From positions 1 through 64,000 of the forward strand of contig NZ_BMTT01000005.1 in the NCBI RefSeq assembly GCF_014649815.1: a stretch of DNA of 64,000 nt, given 5' to 3'. This document shows positions 28,268-36,278 of this stretch, piece by piece (positions within the stretch are counted from its first letter, which is position 1; each line of letters opens with the position of its first letter). Both the position numbers and the translations under genes were made by a program. The stretch comes from Streptomyces mutabilis (lineage in GTDB: Bacteria > Actinomycetota > Actinomycetes > Streptomycetales > Streptomycetaceae). The notes under the pieces are model-generated. The model was not told the DNA's origin and did not search any database. It saw nothing but the letters and a program-made list of their open reading frames with translations.

Positions 28268-29269
28268 ATGATGCCGATGGCGGCGTTCAGCCCGCGGGAG
28301 CAGGCCCGGCCGCCCTGGCACCGAGTCCTGGTGACCGGCGGCGCGGGGTTCCTCGGGTCACATCTGTGCACCTGCCTGCTCGATTCGGGAGTCGAAGTCG
28401 ACTGCCTCGACAACCTCTCCACCGGGCGCGCCGAGAAGGTGGCCCACCTCGCCGGCCGCCCCGGCTTCCGCTTCCTGGAACACGACGTCTCGCAAGAGGG
28501 CTGCGCCGATCTGCTCACCGGCCCCTACGACCTGGTCCTGCACCTGGCGGGCCCGGGGACCTCCCCGGCGTCCTGGCCCGAGCGGCCCGTGGAGATCCTC
28601 GACACCGGCAGCCTCGGGACCCGGGCCGCGCTGGCCGTCGCGGAGCGGGACGGCGCCCGGTTCCTGCTGGCCTCCTCGCCCCCGGCGCCTGTCGGTGACG
28701 GTGGCGATCCGGTCGGTCCGCACACGGCCCGTGCCGAGGCCGTCCGGTTCTCCGAGGCCCTGGTCGCCGCGCACGCGGCCGCCCACGGTTCGAACGCCGG
28801 GATCGTCCGCCTCTTCACCGGCTACGGGCCCGGCATGCGGACGGACGACGGGGGCACGCCGGCCGCCTTCATCGAGCAGGCCCTCGCCGGCCGGCCGGTC
28901 ACCGTCACCGGGGACGGCGCCCTGACGCACCCGCTGTGCTACGTCGACGACATGGTCGACGGCGTGCTGCTGGTCGCGGCCGGCCGGTCGGTACGGCCCG
29001 TGGACATCGGTGGCGACGAGGAGCCCACGGAGGTGGAGATCGCCCGCCGGGTGATCGAGCTGACCGGCTCGGGATCGACGCTGGAGTTCGTCGAGGGGGT
29101 GCCACCGGCGGAGTCCCGGCCGGTCACCGGCTTCGCCCGCGAGATTTTCGGCTGGCTGCCGAGCGTGACCTGGCAGGACGGCCTGGAACGCACCGTCGCC
29201 GCCCTCGCGGAGCAACCCGATCCGGTCCCGGCGGCACCGGCCGAGCGCACGGGGGAGTGGTGGGCGTGA
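28268..29269 (+). CDS. NAD-dependent epimerase/dehydratase-like protein lacking the catalytic Tyr-Lys pair
   Basis: A 333-residue extended SDR related to UDP-glucuronate decarboxylase and dTDP-glucose 4,6-dehydratase. The NAD motif VTGGAGFLGSHL is intact. LDNLSTG, EHDVSQEGCADLL, LVLHLAGPG and later LCYVDDMVDGVLL are also family-like. The active-site stretch reads ASSPPAPVGDGGDPVGPHT, then ARAEAVRFSEAL. Relatives here have about ten to twenty more residues and a YDEGK-type YxxxK, whose Tyr and Lys are replaced by Arg and Val. It may bind NAD without normal catalysis. ATG at 28268 has GGAAGG upstream; its stop overlaps the next start in GTGA. Confidence 0.8.
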   Translation: MMPMAAFSPREQARPPWHRVLVTGGAGFLGSHLCTCLLDSGVEVDCLDNLSTGRAEKVAHLAGRPGFRFLEHDVSQEGCADLLTGPYDLVLHLAGPGTSPASWPERPVEILDTGSLGTRAALAVAERDGARFLLASSPPAPVGDGGDPVGPHTARAEAVRFSEALVAAHAAAHGSNAGIVRLFTGYGPGMRTDDGGTPAAFIEQALAGRPVTVTGDGALTHPLCYVDDMVDGVLLVAAGRSVRPVDIGGDEEPTEVEIARRVIELTGSGSTLEFVEGVPPAESRPVTGFAREIFGWLPSVTWQDGLERTVAALAEQPDPVPAAPAERTGEWWA

Positions 29270-30078
29270 AGGCGCTCGTCGCCCGCCCCGGCGGACTCGG
29301 CGACGTCCTCCTGGCGGGCCCGGCGGTCCGCGCGGTGGCCACCCGGGCCACCCGCGTGACCATGCTGTGCGGCCCCCGCGGAGCGCCCGCCGCCCGGCTG
29401 CTGCCGCACGTCGACGACGTCGTGGAGTGGGACCCGCCCTCGGAACCGGGCGGCGCCGACACCGACGGCCTGGTGCGCCGGCTGCGCGAGGAGTCGTACG
29501 ACGTCGCGCTCGTCCTCGCTCGCGGGCGGCATGCTCCCTCGTCCGCGATGAGCCTCCTGCGCGCGGCGCGAGTGCGCCGTATCGGTGCCACCGTGGGCCC
29601 GGCCGGCCGCCCCGAGGAGGAGGCCGCCCTCGACGCCGCCGCGGCGATGGGGTTCGGGCTGCGGCGCGGCGACGACGGCGCACTGCGCGTGCGGCCGGCC
29701 CCCGACACCGCCGGACTGACCGGGAACGGCCCGTACGTCGTCGTCCACCCGGGAGCGGGGGACCTCCGCCGTGCCTGGGACGCCGAGTGCGGTGCGGCGG
29801 CGGCCGCGCACCTCGCCGACGCCGGGCACCGCGTCGTCGTCACCGGCGGACCGGACGAGACCGCGCTGACCCGCCGGGTCGCCGGCGAGACGGGCGTCGA
29901 CCTCGGGGGACGTACCGACCCGCGGTCGTTCGCGGGGGTGCTGCGCGCCGCCGACGCGCTCGTCACCGGGTCCGGCGGACCCGCCCGGCTGGCCACCGCC
30001 GTCGGCACCCCGGTGGTCTCCGCCCCGTCCCAGGACCTGCCCCGGGCTGTGCGGGGGTTGCCGGGTGTCGTCCACTGA
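29266..30078 (+). CDS. Glycosyltransferase family 9 (heptosyltransferase-like), C-terminally short
   Basis: A 270-residue GT-B fold protein of the ADP-heptose:LPS heptosyltransferase family. N-terminal VKALVARPGGLGDVLLAGP binds the acceptor side. The linker and C domain have YVVVHPGAGDLRRAWD and VVVTGGPDETAL. The donor-site segment reads LVTGSGGPARLATAVGTPVV, where relatives have a TGPAHLAAA-type sequence. It ends shortly after (PSQDLPRAVRGLPGVVH), about 60-80 residues earlier than typical. Gram-positive members act on cell-surface glycans or natural products. The GTG start overlaps the epimerase stop. A strong terminator follows. Confidence 0.8.
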   Translation: MKALVARPGGLGDVLLAGPAVRAVATRATRVTMLCGPRGAPAARLLPHVDDVVEWDPPSEPGGADTDGLVRRLREESYDVALVLARGRHAPSSAMSLLRAARVRRIGATVGPAGRPEEEAALDAAAAMGFGLRRGDDGALRVRPAPDTAGLTGNGPYVVVHPGAGDLRRAWDAECGAAAAAHLADAGHRVVVTGGPDETALTRRVAGETGVDLGGRTDPRSFAGVLRAADALVTGSGGPARLATAVGTPVVSAPSQDLPRAVRGLPGVVH

Positions 30079-30087
30079 TCGCGTGCG

Positions 30088-30119
30088 CGAGGGCCCGTCG
30101 CCACGGCGACGGGCCCTCG
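30088..30119. terminator. Bidirectional hairpin between convergent genes
   Basis: CGAGGGCCCGTCGCC (30088-30102) pairs perfectly with GGCGACGGGCCCTCG (30105-30119) around two bases, giving an effective 13-14 bp stem. It lies between the glycosyltransferase and hemerythrin stops and probably serves both. Confidence 0.85.
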
Positions 30120-30137
30120 TAGGCGCTGGTGACGCGG

Positions 30138-30701
30138 TCAGCCGGACTTGCCCCGACCCGACATGGCGTCCCGCACCCGGTCGACCATGCCCGCACCGGG
30201 TGCGAGCAGCTTGTTCATCGGCGGCTTGTCCGGGGCGGACGGGTGCGGTCGTGTCGGCGCCGTCTTCTTCGCCTGCCGGACCTTGTCGCCCAACTCGTTC
30301 AGGGCGTCCGCGGGGCACGCTTCGCGGAGCCGGGGGAAGAGGTTGCCCTCCTCGTCGGCGACGTGCTCACGGATCTCGCTCATCAGCATGCCGATCAACC
30401 GGTCGAACTCGGCGTCGTCCGCCGCGCAGCCCTCCAGGTCCTTCATGATCTGCTCGGCCTCGGCGTGATCTTCGAGTTCCTTGTCCGCGAGGGCGTTCCC
30501 GTCCGCCACGTGCTCACGGACGGCGGGGTAGAGGTAGGCCTCCTCCGCCACCGAGTGCCGGATCAGCTCGATCGTCGCCTGTTCGGCGTACAGCTTGCGG
30601 TCCTTGTGTCCGGACGGCAGCGCCTCGATCTTGCCGAAGAGCTCCTCGACCTCACGGTGATCGGTCGTCAGCTCGTCGATGACGTTTCCACCGTGTCCCA
30701 T
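30138..30701 (-). CDS. Hemerythrin HHE domain protein
   Basis: A 187-residue cytoplasmic four-helix protein with a di-iron site. Ligand-bearing segments are LTTDHREVEELF (about 11), RHSVAEEAYLYPAV (about 48), LEDHAEAEQIM (about 77) and REHVADEEGNLFPRL (about 110), giving the H-HxxxE-H-HxxxE pattern. The C-terminal 50 residues are Pro/Lys-rich and probably disordered. HHE proteins bind oxygen or nitric oxide or guard iron. It is followed by DoxX and a molybdopterin oxidoreductase group in the same direction, suggesting a redox-stress neighbourhood. Confidence 0.88.
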   Translation of the reverse strand: MGHGGNVIDELTTDHREVEELFGKIEALPSGHKDRKLYAEQATIELIRHSVAEEAYLYPAVREHVADGNALADKELEDHAEAEQIMKDLEGCAADDAEFDRLIGMLMSEIREHVADEEGNLFPRLREACPADALNELGDKVRQAKKTAPTRPHPSAPDKPPMNKLLAPGAGMVDRVRDAMSGRGKSG

Positions 30702-30775
30702 GTTTCACCTCCAGCCAGGTCGTGGCGGCCGGGACCGGCGCGCCACGAGCGTCGGGTCCCCCCGGCGGCGGTGGG

Positions 30776-31321
30776 CTAACGCCCGGCGCAGGCGCTCAGC
30801 TTCGCCCTGACGCCGGCCGCCGTCGCCGCCGGACGCGCCGTGGCCGGGACCGAACGCCGCACCAGGTGGGCGTCGTGGCGCAGGTCCTGGGCGGCGTGCC
30901 GGCCGCGCCACAGCAGCGAGGGGGCGCTGCCGGTGTCGTCGGCCGCGATCAGCAGCCCGCCCATCATGGACAGGTTCTTCAGGAAGTGGATACGCTGCTG
31001 GGCGCGTTCGGAGGGGTCCTCCGCGTCCCAGTAGCGGTGCGCCGCCAGTGTGGTGGGGACCAGCGTCGCGGCGAGGGCCAGCGCGGCCAGGCGCGGACGG
31101 CGGCCGAGGCCGAGCATGAGCCCGCCCACGACGTGGACGGCGCCGTTGAGCCGTACGAGTTGTTCGGTGCGGTCCGGCAGTACGGGCACGCGGTCGGTCA
31201 CCGGCCGCACGATCGGCTCGGCGATTGGGGCCAGGTCCTCGGGCCGCCGCAGGGACTGCAGACCGCCCGCGACGAACATCGAGGCGAGCAGCGGGCGGCC
31301 GGCGATACGCAGAAGACTCAT
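30776..31321 (-). CDS. DoxX family membrane protein
   Basis: A 181-residue protein with four hydrophobic segments between residues 5 and 130. It carries the DoxX pattern SLLRIAGRPLLASMFVAGGL, LVRLNGAVHVVGGLMLGLG, and HFLKNLSMMGGLLI with the conserved FLKNLAMMG-like stretch. The basic C-terminal tail is cytoplasmic. DoxX proteins are linked to thiol and oxidative homeostasis in mycobacteria. It is the second DoxX of the window, with little similarity to the one at 10697 outside the fold. Confidence 0.85.
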   Translation of the reverse strand: MSLLRIAGRPLLASMFVAGGLQSLRRPEDLAPIAEPIVRPVTDRVPVLPDRTEQLVRLNGAVHVVGGLMLGLGRRPRLAALALAATLVPTTLAAHRYWDAEDPSERAQQRIHFLKNLSMMGGLLIAADDTGSAPSLLWRGRHAAQDLRHDAHLVRRSVPATARPAATAAGVRAKLSACAGR

Positions 31322-31475
31322 GACGCTCTCTCCAAGAGGTACCGGAGCAATGCCAGGGGTGGAGGGGGGTGTGGTGCCCCACTGGGATCATCGGGTGGCC
31401 GGGGCGGGTGGCGCCATTCGGCGCCCGGTTCCGCGGGGCGCGGGCGGGCGCCGCGTCGCCAGGTGCCGGCGCAGG

Positions 31476-31967
31476 TCACAGGCTGTTCAGGATCTGCGGC
31501 GACAAGATCTTGATCATGGTGTTGGTCCAGCGCATCTGGCGCAGTGTCCGCGGATGGCAGGCGGAGGCGAGCCCCAGCAGCTCGCTGTCCTCGGAGGCCT
31601 GCGCGGCCTGCGCGAGCATCTCCCAGTGAAGCGAGTTCTCCGCGGCGGCGACGTGCAGCTCGCGCAGGTCGCGCAGGAGCAGCAGGCCGGGCTCGGGCCG
31701 GTGCACCACCGCGGCCGACGCCTCCTCGCGCAGCGTCGCGAAGAAGCCGTCCGGGGAGGTGCCCGGCGGATCACCGAGCTTCACGCCATGGTGCGCGGCG
31801 ACCTCGGCCACACGGCGGACGTGTTCGCGGGACCAGGCGGCGAGGTCGGTGGCGACGTGGTGGACCTCGTGCTCGGTGCGGTGCCGCTCGGCGACGGTCA
31901 TCAGGTCGTGCGCCAGGCGCCGCTCGCCGCGGTGCAGCGTGCGCAGGGTCAGGGTGATGCCGTTCAC
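31476..31967 (-). CDS. Helical hypothetical protein paired with the molybdopterin oxidoreductase
   Basis: A 163-residue all-helical soluble protein (MNGITLTLRTLHRGERRLAH). His- and Glu-rich helices RHRTEHEVHHVATDL, REHVRRVAEVAAHHGV and ELHVAAAENSLHWEML suggest a ferritin-like or hemerythrin-like metal site, though the exact ligand pattern is not standard. Its start overlaps the end of the molybdopterin oxidoreductase gene by 4 bases, so the two are coupled and may work as a pair. I do not recognise a named family. Confidence 0.7.
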   Translation of the reverse strand: MNGITLTLRTLHRGERRLAHDLMTVAERHRTEHEVHHVATDLAAWSREHVRRVAEVAAHHGVKLGDPPGTSPDGFFATLREEASAAVVHRPEPGLLLLRDLRELHVAAAENSLHWEMLAQAAQASEDSELLGLASACHPRTLRQMRWTNTMIKILSPQILNSL

Positions 31968-34453
31968 CGGGCGCCTTCCTCGCGGCCGTGCGGGAACTTT
32001 GTCGGCGACTGCGTCGTGTGTGCCGCCTCCCCGCCCGCGGTGGGGTGTGCGGCGCCGACGGTGGCGGGTGCCGACGCGGTGGTGGTCGGCGCCGGGGACG
32101 GGCGGCCGTCACCGCGCTCGACGAGGGTGAGCGACGCGGTGGCCGTCTTGAAGAGGGGTTGTTTGGAGACCGGGTCCCAGTCGGTGACGGTCGCCTCGTT
32201 CGCGGCACGCCCGGGCGTGTCCGGTCCCGGTCCCGTCCCGTTCCCGGTGTCCCAGTAGCCGTAGTGGAACGGTACGAAGAGCAGCCCGGGCCGGATACCG
32301 GTCACCCGCAGCCGCCCGCGTAGGGCACCGCGCCTGCCGGTGACCTCGACCAGGTCGCCCTCGCCGAGGCCGAGCCGGTCCGCGTCCGCGGTGGAGATCT
32401 CCACCCACACGTCCGGGGCGGCGTCTCGGAGCTGCGGCGCCCGTCCGGTTTTCGTACGGGTGTGGAAGTGGTAGACCGTCCGGCCCGTGGTCAGCTGGAA
32501 CGGGTACTCCTCGTCCGGCTCGTCGTGCGGCGGCCGGTAGGCGGCTGCCTTCAGCATCGCCTTGCCGTCAGGGTTGAGGGAGCGGTACTCCACGACCTCC
32601 TGCGACGCCCCGGTCTCGAGGTCCTTGCCGTAGCTCTCGCACAGGTCCGGGTGCGCCCAGCTGATGCCGTCCGCGTAGAGCCGGGCGGTGCCCTCGGGGG
32701 CCGACTCGACGCACGGCCACTGGATGCCGCTGGTGCCGCGCAGCTTGGCGTAGGTCAGGCCGGTGTAGTCGCAGGGGCGGCCGGCGCTGCAGTGCTTCCA
32801 CGCCTCGAACGCCGACTCGGGGTCGTCCCAGGTGATCAGCCGGCCCCCGTCCTTGTCCCGGAAGTCCATGCGCCGGGCGTAATCCAAGAAGATGTCGAGG
32901 TCGGGCCTGGCCTCGCCGGGCGGTTCGACGGCCTTCTCGGACAGGTGCACCGTGCGGTCGGCGTTGGTGAGCGCGCCGGTCTTCTCGCCCCAGGTGGCGG
33001 CCGGCAGCACCACGTCGGCCAACTGCGCCGTCTCCGTGAGGAACAGGTCCTGCACCACCGTGAACAGCCGCTTCTGCGTCAGGATCGAGCGGATCCGGGA
33101 GAGTTCGGGCAGCGAGACGGCGGGGTTGGTGCCGCTGATCCACAGCATGCGGATCGAGCCCTGCTCGGCGTACCGGTACATTTGCATCGCGTGCGTGGGC
33201 GGCGCGTAGTGCGGGATCTTCTCGGGTTCGACGTTCCACACTTTCGCGAGGTCGGCGACGTGGGAATCGTTCTGCCAGTTGCGGAAGCCCGGCAGGTCGC
33301 CGTTGGCGCCGCACTCACGCGTGTTCTGGGCGGTGGGCTGGCCGTTCATCTGGAGCAGTCCGGCGCCCGGGCGGCCCAGCATGCCCCGGATCAGGTGCAG
33401 GTTGTTGATCTGGACCGCTGCCGCGGTGGCCTGGTGGGACTGGTAGACGCCCTGGAGGACGGTGGAGACCAACGCGTCGGTGGTGCCGACCAGTTCGGCG
33501 GCCTCCTCGATCCGGGCGGCCGGCACGTCGCAGATGTCCGCCGCCCACTTGGGCGTGCAGTCGGCGACCCGCTCGGCCAGCTCCTCGAAGCCGACGGTGT
33601 GCGCGGCGATGAAGTCCCGGTCGACGCGGTCGTGCCGAATCGTCTCGTGCAGCAGGGCGTTGAGCAGCGCGACGTTGGTGCCGCCGCGCGGCGCGAGGTG
33701 CACGGCGGCGTGCCGGGCGACCTGTGTGGGCCGGGGGTCCACGCACAGCAGGCGCGGCGGATCGGCCCCCTCCAGCCGGTCCAGCAGCCGCATCCACTGC
33801 ACGGGCTGGGTCTCGGCGATGTTGTGGCCGAACAGCGCGACCACGTCGGCGTGGTCGAAGTCGTCGTAGCTGCCGGGCTGTCCGTCGCAGCCGAAGGTTT
33901 CCTTCAGCGCCTCCGCCGCCGTCGACGTGCACAGCCTGGTGTTGCCGTCAAGGTGGTTGGTACCGATGCCGGCCCGGGCCAGGACCGCGAGCGTGTAGTA
34001 CTCCTCCAGGAACAGCTGACCGGACGTGTAGAAGCCGATCGAACCCGGGCCCCGCTCCTCGAGCAGCTCGCGCGAGCGGGCGGCCACCAAGTCCATCGCG
34101 GTGTCCCAGTCCGTCTCCACCAGTCGCCCGTCGCGCCGGACCAGTGGCCGGGTCAGCCGGTCCCGGGAGGCGTTCGCCTGCCACCCGAACAGGTCCTTCG
34201 GACCGAGACGGCCCCGGTTGACCCGGTCCACGTCGCGGCCACGCACGCCCACCATCCGGCCGTCGGCCACCGCGATGTCCATGGCGTCGCCGTCGGAGTG
34301 CAGGATCGACGCCGACTGCACCCAGCGCTCCACCGCCCCGGGTTCCACCCCCGCCTTGAGGAACGTGTCCACCCGGGCCGGCCAGGTGTCGTGCCGTCCG
34401 TAGGGCGTCCTGTCGCCCCACGGCTGCGCGATCCGGTCCGTCGCGTCCTCCAT
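31964..34453 (-). CDS. Molybdopterin oxidoreductase (nitrate reductase-like) lacking the N-terminal Fe-S cysteines
   Basis: An 829-residue member of the DMSO reductase superfamily. The Mo-bis-MGD domains are recognisable: SIGFYTSGQLFLEEYY, HLDGNTRLCTSTAAEA with the probable Mo-ligand Cys (about 165), VVALFGHNIAETQPV, AAVQINNLHLIRGMLGRPG, WISGTNPAVSLPE, VVLPAATWGEKTGALTNADR and the C-terminal MGD-binding LTTGRTVYHFHTRTKTGR. Where relatives bind [4Fe-4S] through four cysteines, this protein reads VQSASILHSDGDAMDIAV, with no Cys. The last 60 residues are Ala/Pro/Thr-rich. A SigB-type promoter lies 44 bp upstream. Substrate unknown; nitrate reductase activity should not be assumed. Confidence 0.88.
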   Translation of the reverse strand: MEDATDRIAQPWGDRTPYGRHDTWPARVDTFLKAGVEPGAVERWVQSASILHSDGDAMDIAVADGRMVGVRGRDVDRVNRGRLGPKDLFGWQANASRDRLTRPLVRRDGRLVETDWDTAMDLVAARSRELLEERGPGSIGFYTSGQLFLEEYYTLAVLARAGIGTNHLDGNTRLCTSTAAEALKETFGCDGQPGSYDDFDHADVVALFGHNIAETQPVQWMRLLDRLEGADPPRLLCVDPRPTQVARHAAVHLAPRGGTNVALLNALLHETIRHDRVDRDFIAAHTVGFEELAERVADCTPKWAADICDVPAARIEEAAELVGTTDALVSTVLQGVYQSHQATAAAVQINNLHLIRGMLGRPGAGLLQMNGQPTAQNTRECGANGDLPGFRNWQNDSHVADLAKVWNVEPEKIPHYAPPTHAMQMYRYAEQGSIRMLWISGTNPAVSLPELSRIRSILTQKRLFTVVQDLFLTETAQLADVVLPAATWGEKTGALTNADRTVHLSEKAVEPPGEARPDLDIFLDYARRMDFRDKDGGRLITWDDPESAFEAWKHCSAGRPCDYTGLTYAKLRGTSGIQWPCVESAPEGTARLYADGISWAHPDLCESYGKDLETGASQEVVEYRSLNPDGKAMLKAAAYRPPHDEPDEEYPFQLTTGRTVYHFHTRTKTGRAPQLRDAAPDVWVEISTADADRLGLGEGDLVEVTGRRGALRGRLRVTGIRPGLLFVPFHYGYWDTGNGTGPGPDTPGRAANEATVTDWDPVSKQPLFKTATASLTLVERGDGRPSPAPTTTASAPATVGAAHPTAGGEAAHTTQSPTKFPHGREEGAR

Positions 34454-34496
34454 CTACCGGCCTCCCGCCAACGTTCGCCACACTGCCGGCTGGCGG

Positions 34497-34521
34497 GTAC
34501 CCGGGTGCCGCCGATCGAAGC
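34497..34521 (-). promoter_or_regulatory. SigB-type promoter upstream of the molybdopterin oxidoreductase
   Basis: Minus strand GCTT (34518-34521), 15 bases, then GGGTAC (34497-34502). It lies 44 bp upstream of the ATG at 34453. Confidence 0.55.
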
Positions 34522-34531
34522 GAATCACGTG

Positions 34532-34545
34532 TGAGAGCGCTCCCA
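34532..34545. promoter_or_regulatory. LacI-type (CebR-like) operator box
   Basis: TGAGAGCGCTCCCA differs at one position from the TGGGAGCGCTCCCA box bound by CebR-type LacI repressors in Streptomyces. It is 19 bp upstream of the acetyltransferase start and 79 bp upstream of the divergent molybdopterin gene. No LacI gene is in the window. Confidence 0.45.
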
Positions 34546-34563
34546 ATCGGGCAGGATGCTGCG

Positions 34564-35202
34564 GTGACCCCGACTGCCGCCGTACGCCCGTACCGTCCGG
34601 CCGACGCCCCGGCCCTGGACGACATCTGTATCCGCACCGCGCACAACGGCCGGGACAGCCGGCCGGTGTACGCCGACCCCACCGTCCTGCCCGCCATCTT
34701 CGCCGCCCCCTACGTCCACCTGGACCCGGACCTGGCCTTCGTGCTGGACGACGGGACGGGACGCGCGGTCGGCTACATCCTCGGTACGGCCGACACCCCG
34801 CGCTTCGCCGAGGAGTTCCGCGCCAAGTGGCTGCCGCGTGTCGCCGACCGATACCCGGCGCCCGCGGGCCCGCCCGGCACACCGGACGAGGTCATGGCCG
34901 GACTGCTGCACGACCCGGAGCGGATGATCGTCCCCGAACTCGCCGCCTACCCGGCTCACCTGCACATCGACCTGCTGCCCGAGTGGCAGGGCCGCGGACA
35001 CGGCCGGGCGCTGATGCGGACGTTCTGGCGGGCGCTGCGCGAACGCGGGGTCCCGGCCGTGCACCTGGTCATGGCCACGGCCAACACACCCGCCAGGGCC
35101 TTCTACGACCGCCTGGGCTTCCACGTGATCGAGGCGGCGGGACTCGACCCCGCCGACGTCACCTGCCTCGGGCGTACGACGCAGGAACCGGAACGGTCCT
35201 GA
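34564..35202 (+). CDS. GNAT family N-acetyltransferase
   Basis: A 212-residue GNAT protein. Acetyl-CoA-binding motif A is LHIDLLPEWQGRGHGRALM (Q/RxxGxG/A, about residue 140). The C-terminal motif B region includes AVHLVMATANTPARAFYDRLG. N-terminal RPYRPADAPALDDIC is standard. A longer insert (residues 60-120) with PRFAEEFRAKWLPRVADRY is shared with the hexosaminidase-like/GNAT branch of streptomycetes. GTG at 34564 chosen for AGGA spacing and family N terminus. Acceptor substrate unknown. A LacI-type box lies just upstream. Confidence 0.85.
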   Translation: MTPTAAVRPYRPADAPALDDICIRTAHNGRDSRPVYADPTVLPAIFAAPYVHLDPDLAFVLDDGTGRAVGYILGTADTPRFAEEFRAKWLPRVADRYPAPAGPPGTPDEVMAGLLHDPERMIVPELAAYPAHLHIDLLPEWQGRGHGRALMRTFWRALRERGVPAVHLVMATANTPARAFYDRLGFHVIEAAGLDPADVTCLGRTTQEPERS

Positions 35203-35238
35203 CGAGGACGGCGGCGACGGGAGCGGGGCACGTGGTGG

Positions 35239-35964
35239 TCAGGCCGAGCCCAGCCGGTAGACGCTGAAGGCCCGGCGGATGACCGGCTGGGCCACGTTGC
35301 GCACCCGTACGCCGCCCGCCGTCATCCCGTGCTCGGTGCCCAGATGGGCGTGGCCGTGGACGGCCAGGTCGGCGCCGGCCGTGTCGATCGCCTCGGCCAG
35401 CAGGTAGCTGCCGAGGAACGGATGGATCTCCGGCGGCTCCCCGGCGAGCGTGTCGGCGACGGGGGAGAAGTGGGTCAGCGCCACCCGCGCCGCGCAGCCC
35501 TCCTCCTCCAGCTCCTTCAGCGCGGCGTGCAGACTGTCCGCCGAGCGGCGGGTGGTGCGCACGAACTCCTTCATCACCGGCTCCCCGAACTCGCCGGCGT
35601 TGCGCCCGACGAACCCGCCGCCGAACCCCTTGGTCCCGGCGATCCCCACTCGGCCCCCGGCGCACTCCACAACCGTGGCCTCGCCCTCCAAGACGGTCAC
35701 CCCGGCCTCCCGGAGGATGGCGGTGACCTTCTCGGGCTGTTCGTCGTGGTGGTCGTGGTTGCCGAGGACGGCCACCACCGGCACCGGCAGGCCGCGCACC
35801 TCCCGTGCCACCACCCGAGTCTCCTCGGGGGAGCCGTGCCGCGTGAGGTCCCCGGCGAGCAGCAGCAGGTCGGCGCAGTCGGGCAGGGTCTCGAACGCGG
35901 GCCGCAGCAGCCCCTCGCTGTCGGGCCCCATGTGGATGTCTCCGACGGCGGCGACGCGGATCAT
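35239..35964 (-). CDS. Metallophosphoesterase
   Basis: A 241-residue calcineurin-like phosphoesterase. Metal-binding motifs are in order: VGDIHMG (DxH), LLLAGDLTRHG (GD), VVAVLGNHDHHDEQP (GNHD), ALTHFSP and VHGHAHLGTEHG (GHxH). Its size and single domain resemble small DNA/RNA or nucleotide phosphodiesterases. The ATG at 35964 has GGAGGAG six bases upstream and overlaps the BON-gene stop by one base. It is the last gene of a tightly coupled three-gene operon with a nucleotidyltransferase and a BON protein. Confidence 0.9.
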   Translation of the reverse strand: MIRVAAVGDIHMGPDSEGLLRPAFETLPDCADLLLLAGDLTRHGSPEETRVVAREVRGLPVPVVAVLGNHDHHDEQPEKVTAILREAGVTVLEGEATVVECAGGRVGIAGTKGFGGGFVGRNAGEFGEPVMKEFVRTTRRSADSLHAALKELEEEGCAARVALTHFSPVADTLAGEPPEIHPFLGSYLLAEAIDTAGADLAVHGHAHLGTEHGMTAGGVRVRNVAQPVIRRAFSVYRLGSA

Positions 35965-36278
35965 CACAGCTCCTCCGCATGGTCGGGACGGGTGGTATCC
36001 GCCACCACGATGTCGGTGTGCACGGTGAGTCCTGCGAGCTCCTCGCGGGCGATCCGCAGGACGCTCTCGCGGCACTGCGCCGAGGGCACCGTGCCCGTGA
36101 GCGCGATCGCCCCGGCCCGGATCTCGGCACGTACGCCGAGTTCGCCCAGCTCCTCCGCGGCGAGCCGGTCGTGCAGGTGGGCCACGCGGTACTCGACGTT
36201 CTCGGGGCGTCCGGCGTGCCCGGCCGCGGAGGCGGGGCCGCTCGCCGCGGGGCCCTGGTGGCCTACGGGGTCGCTCAT
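35964..36278 (-). CDS. BON domain protein
   Basis: A 104-residue protein. The N-terminal 28 residues are Gly/Ala/Pro-rich. The rest is a BON domain: NVEYRVAHLHDRLAAEELGE, then AEIRAGAIALTGTVPSAQCR, then LRIAREELAGLTVHTDIVV. BON domains bind phospholipids or act as structural modules in stress proteins. No signal peptide or membrane segment is seen, so it is cytoplasmic here. ATGA overlap with the nucleotidyltransferase stop upstream and one-base overlap with the phosphoesterase start downstream. Confidence 0.8.
   Translation of the reverse strand: MSDPVGHQGPAASGPASAAGHAGRPENVEYRVAHLHDRLAAEELGELGVRAEIRAGAIALTGTVPSAQCRESVLRIAREELAGLTVHTDIVVADTTRPDHAEEL

Noticed and set aside
31322-31475. Possible SigB-type promoter at GGTACC near 31339
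   Set aside because: It has GGTAC without the GGG of the consensus and no GNNT at the right distance. Several other GGTACC occurrences fail for the same reason.
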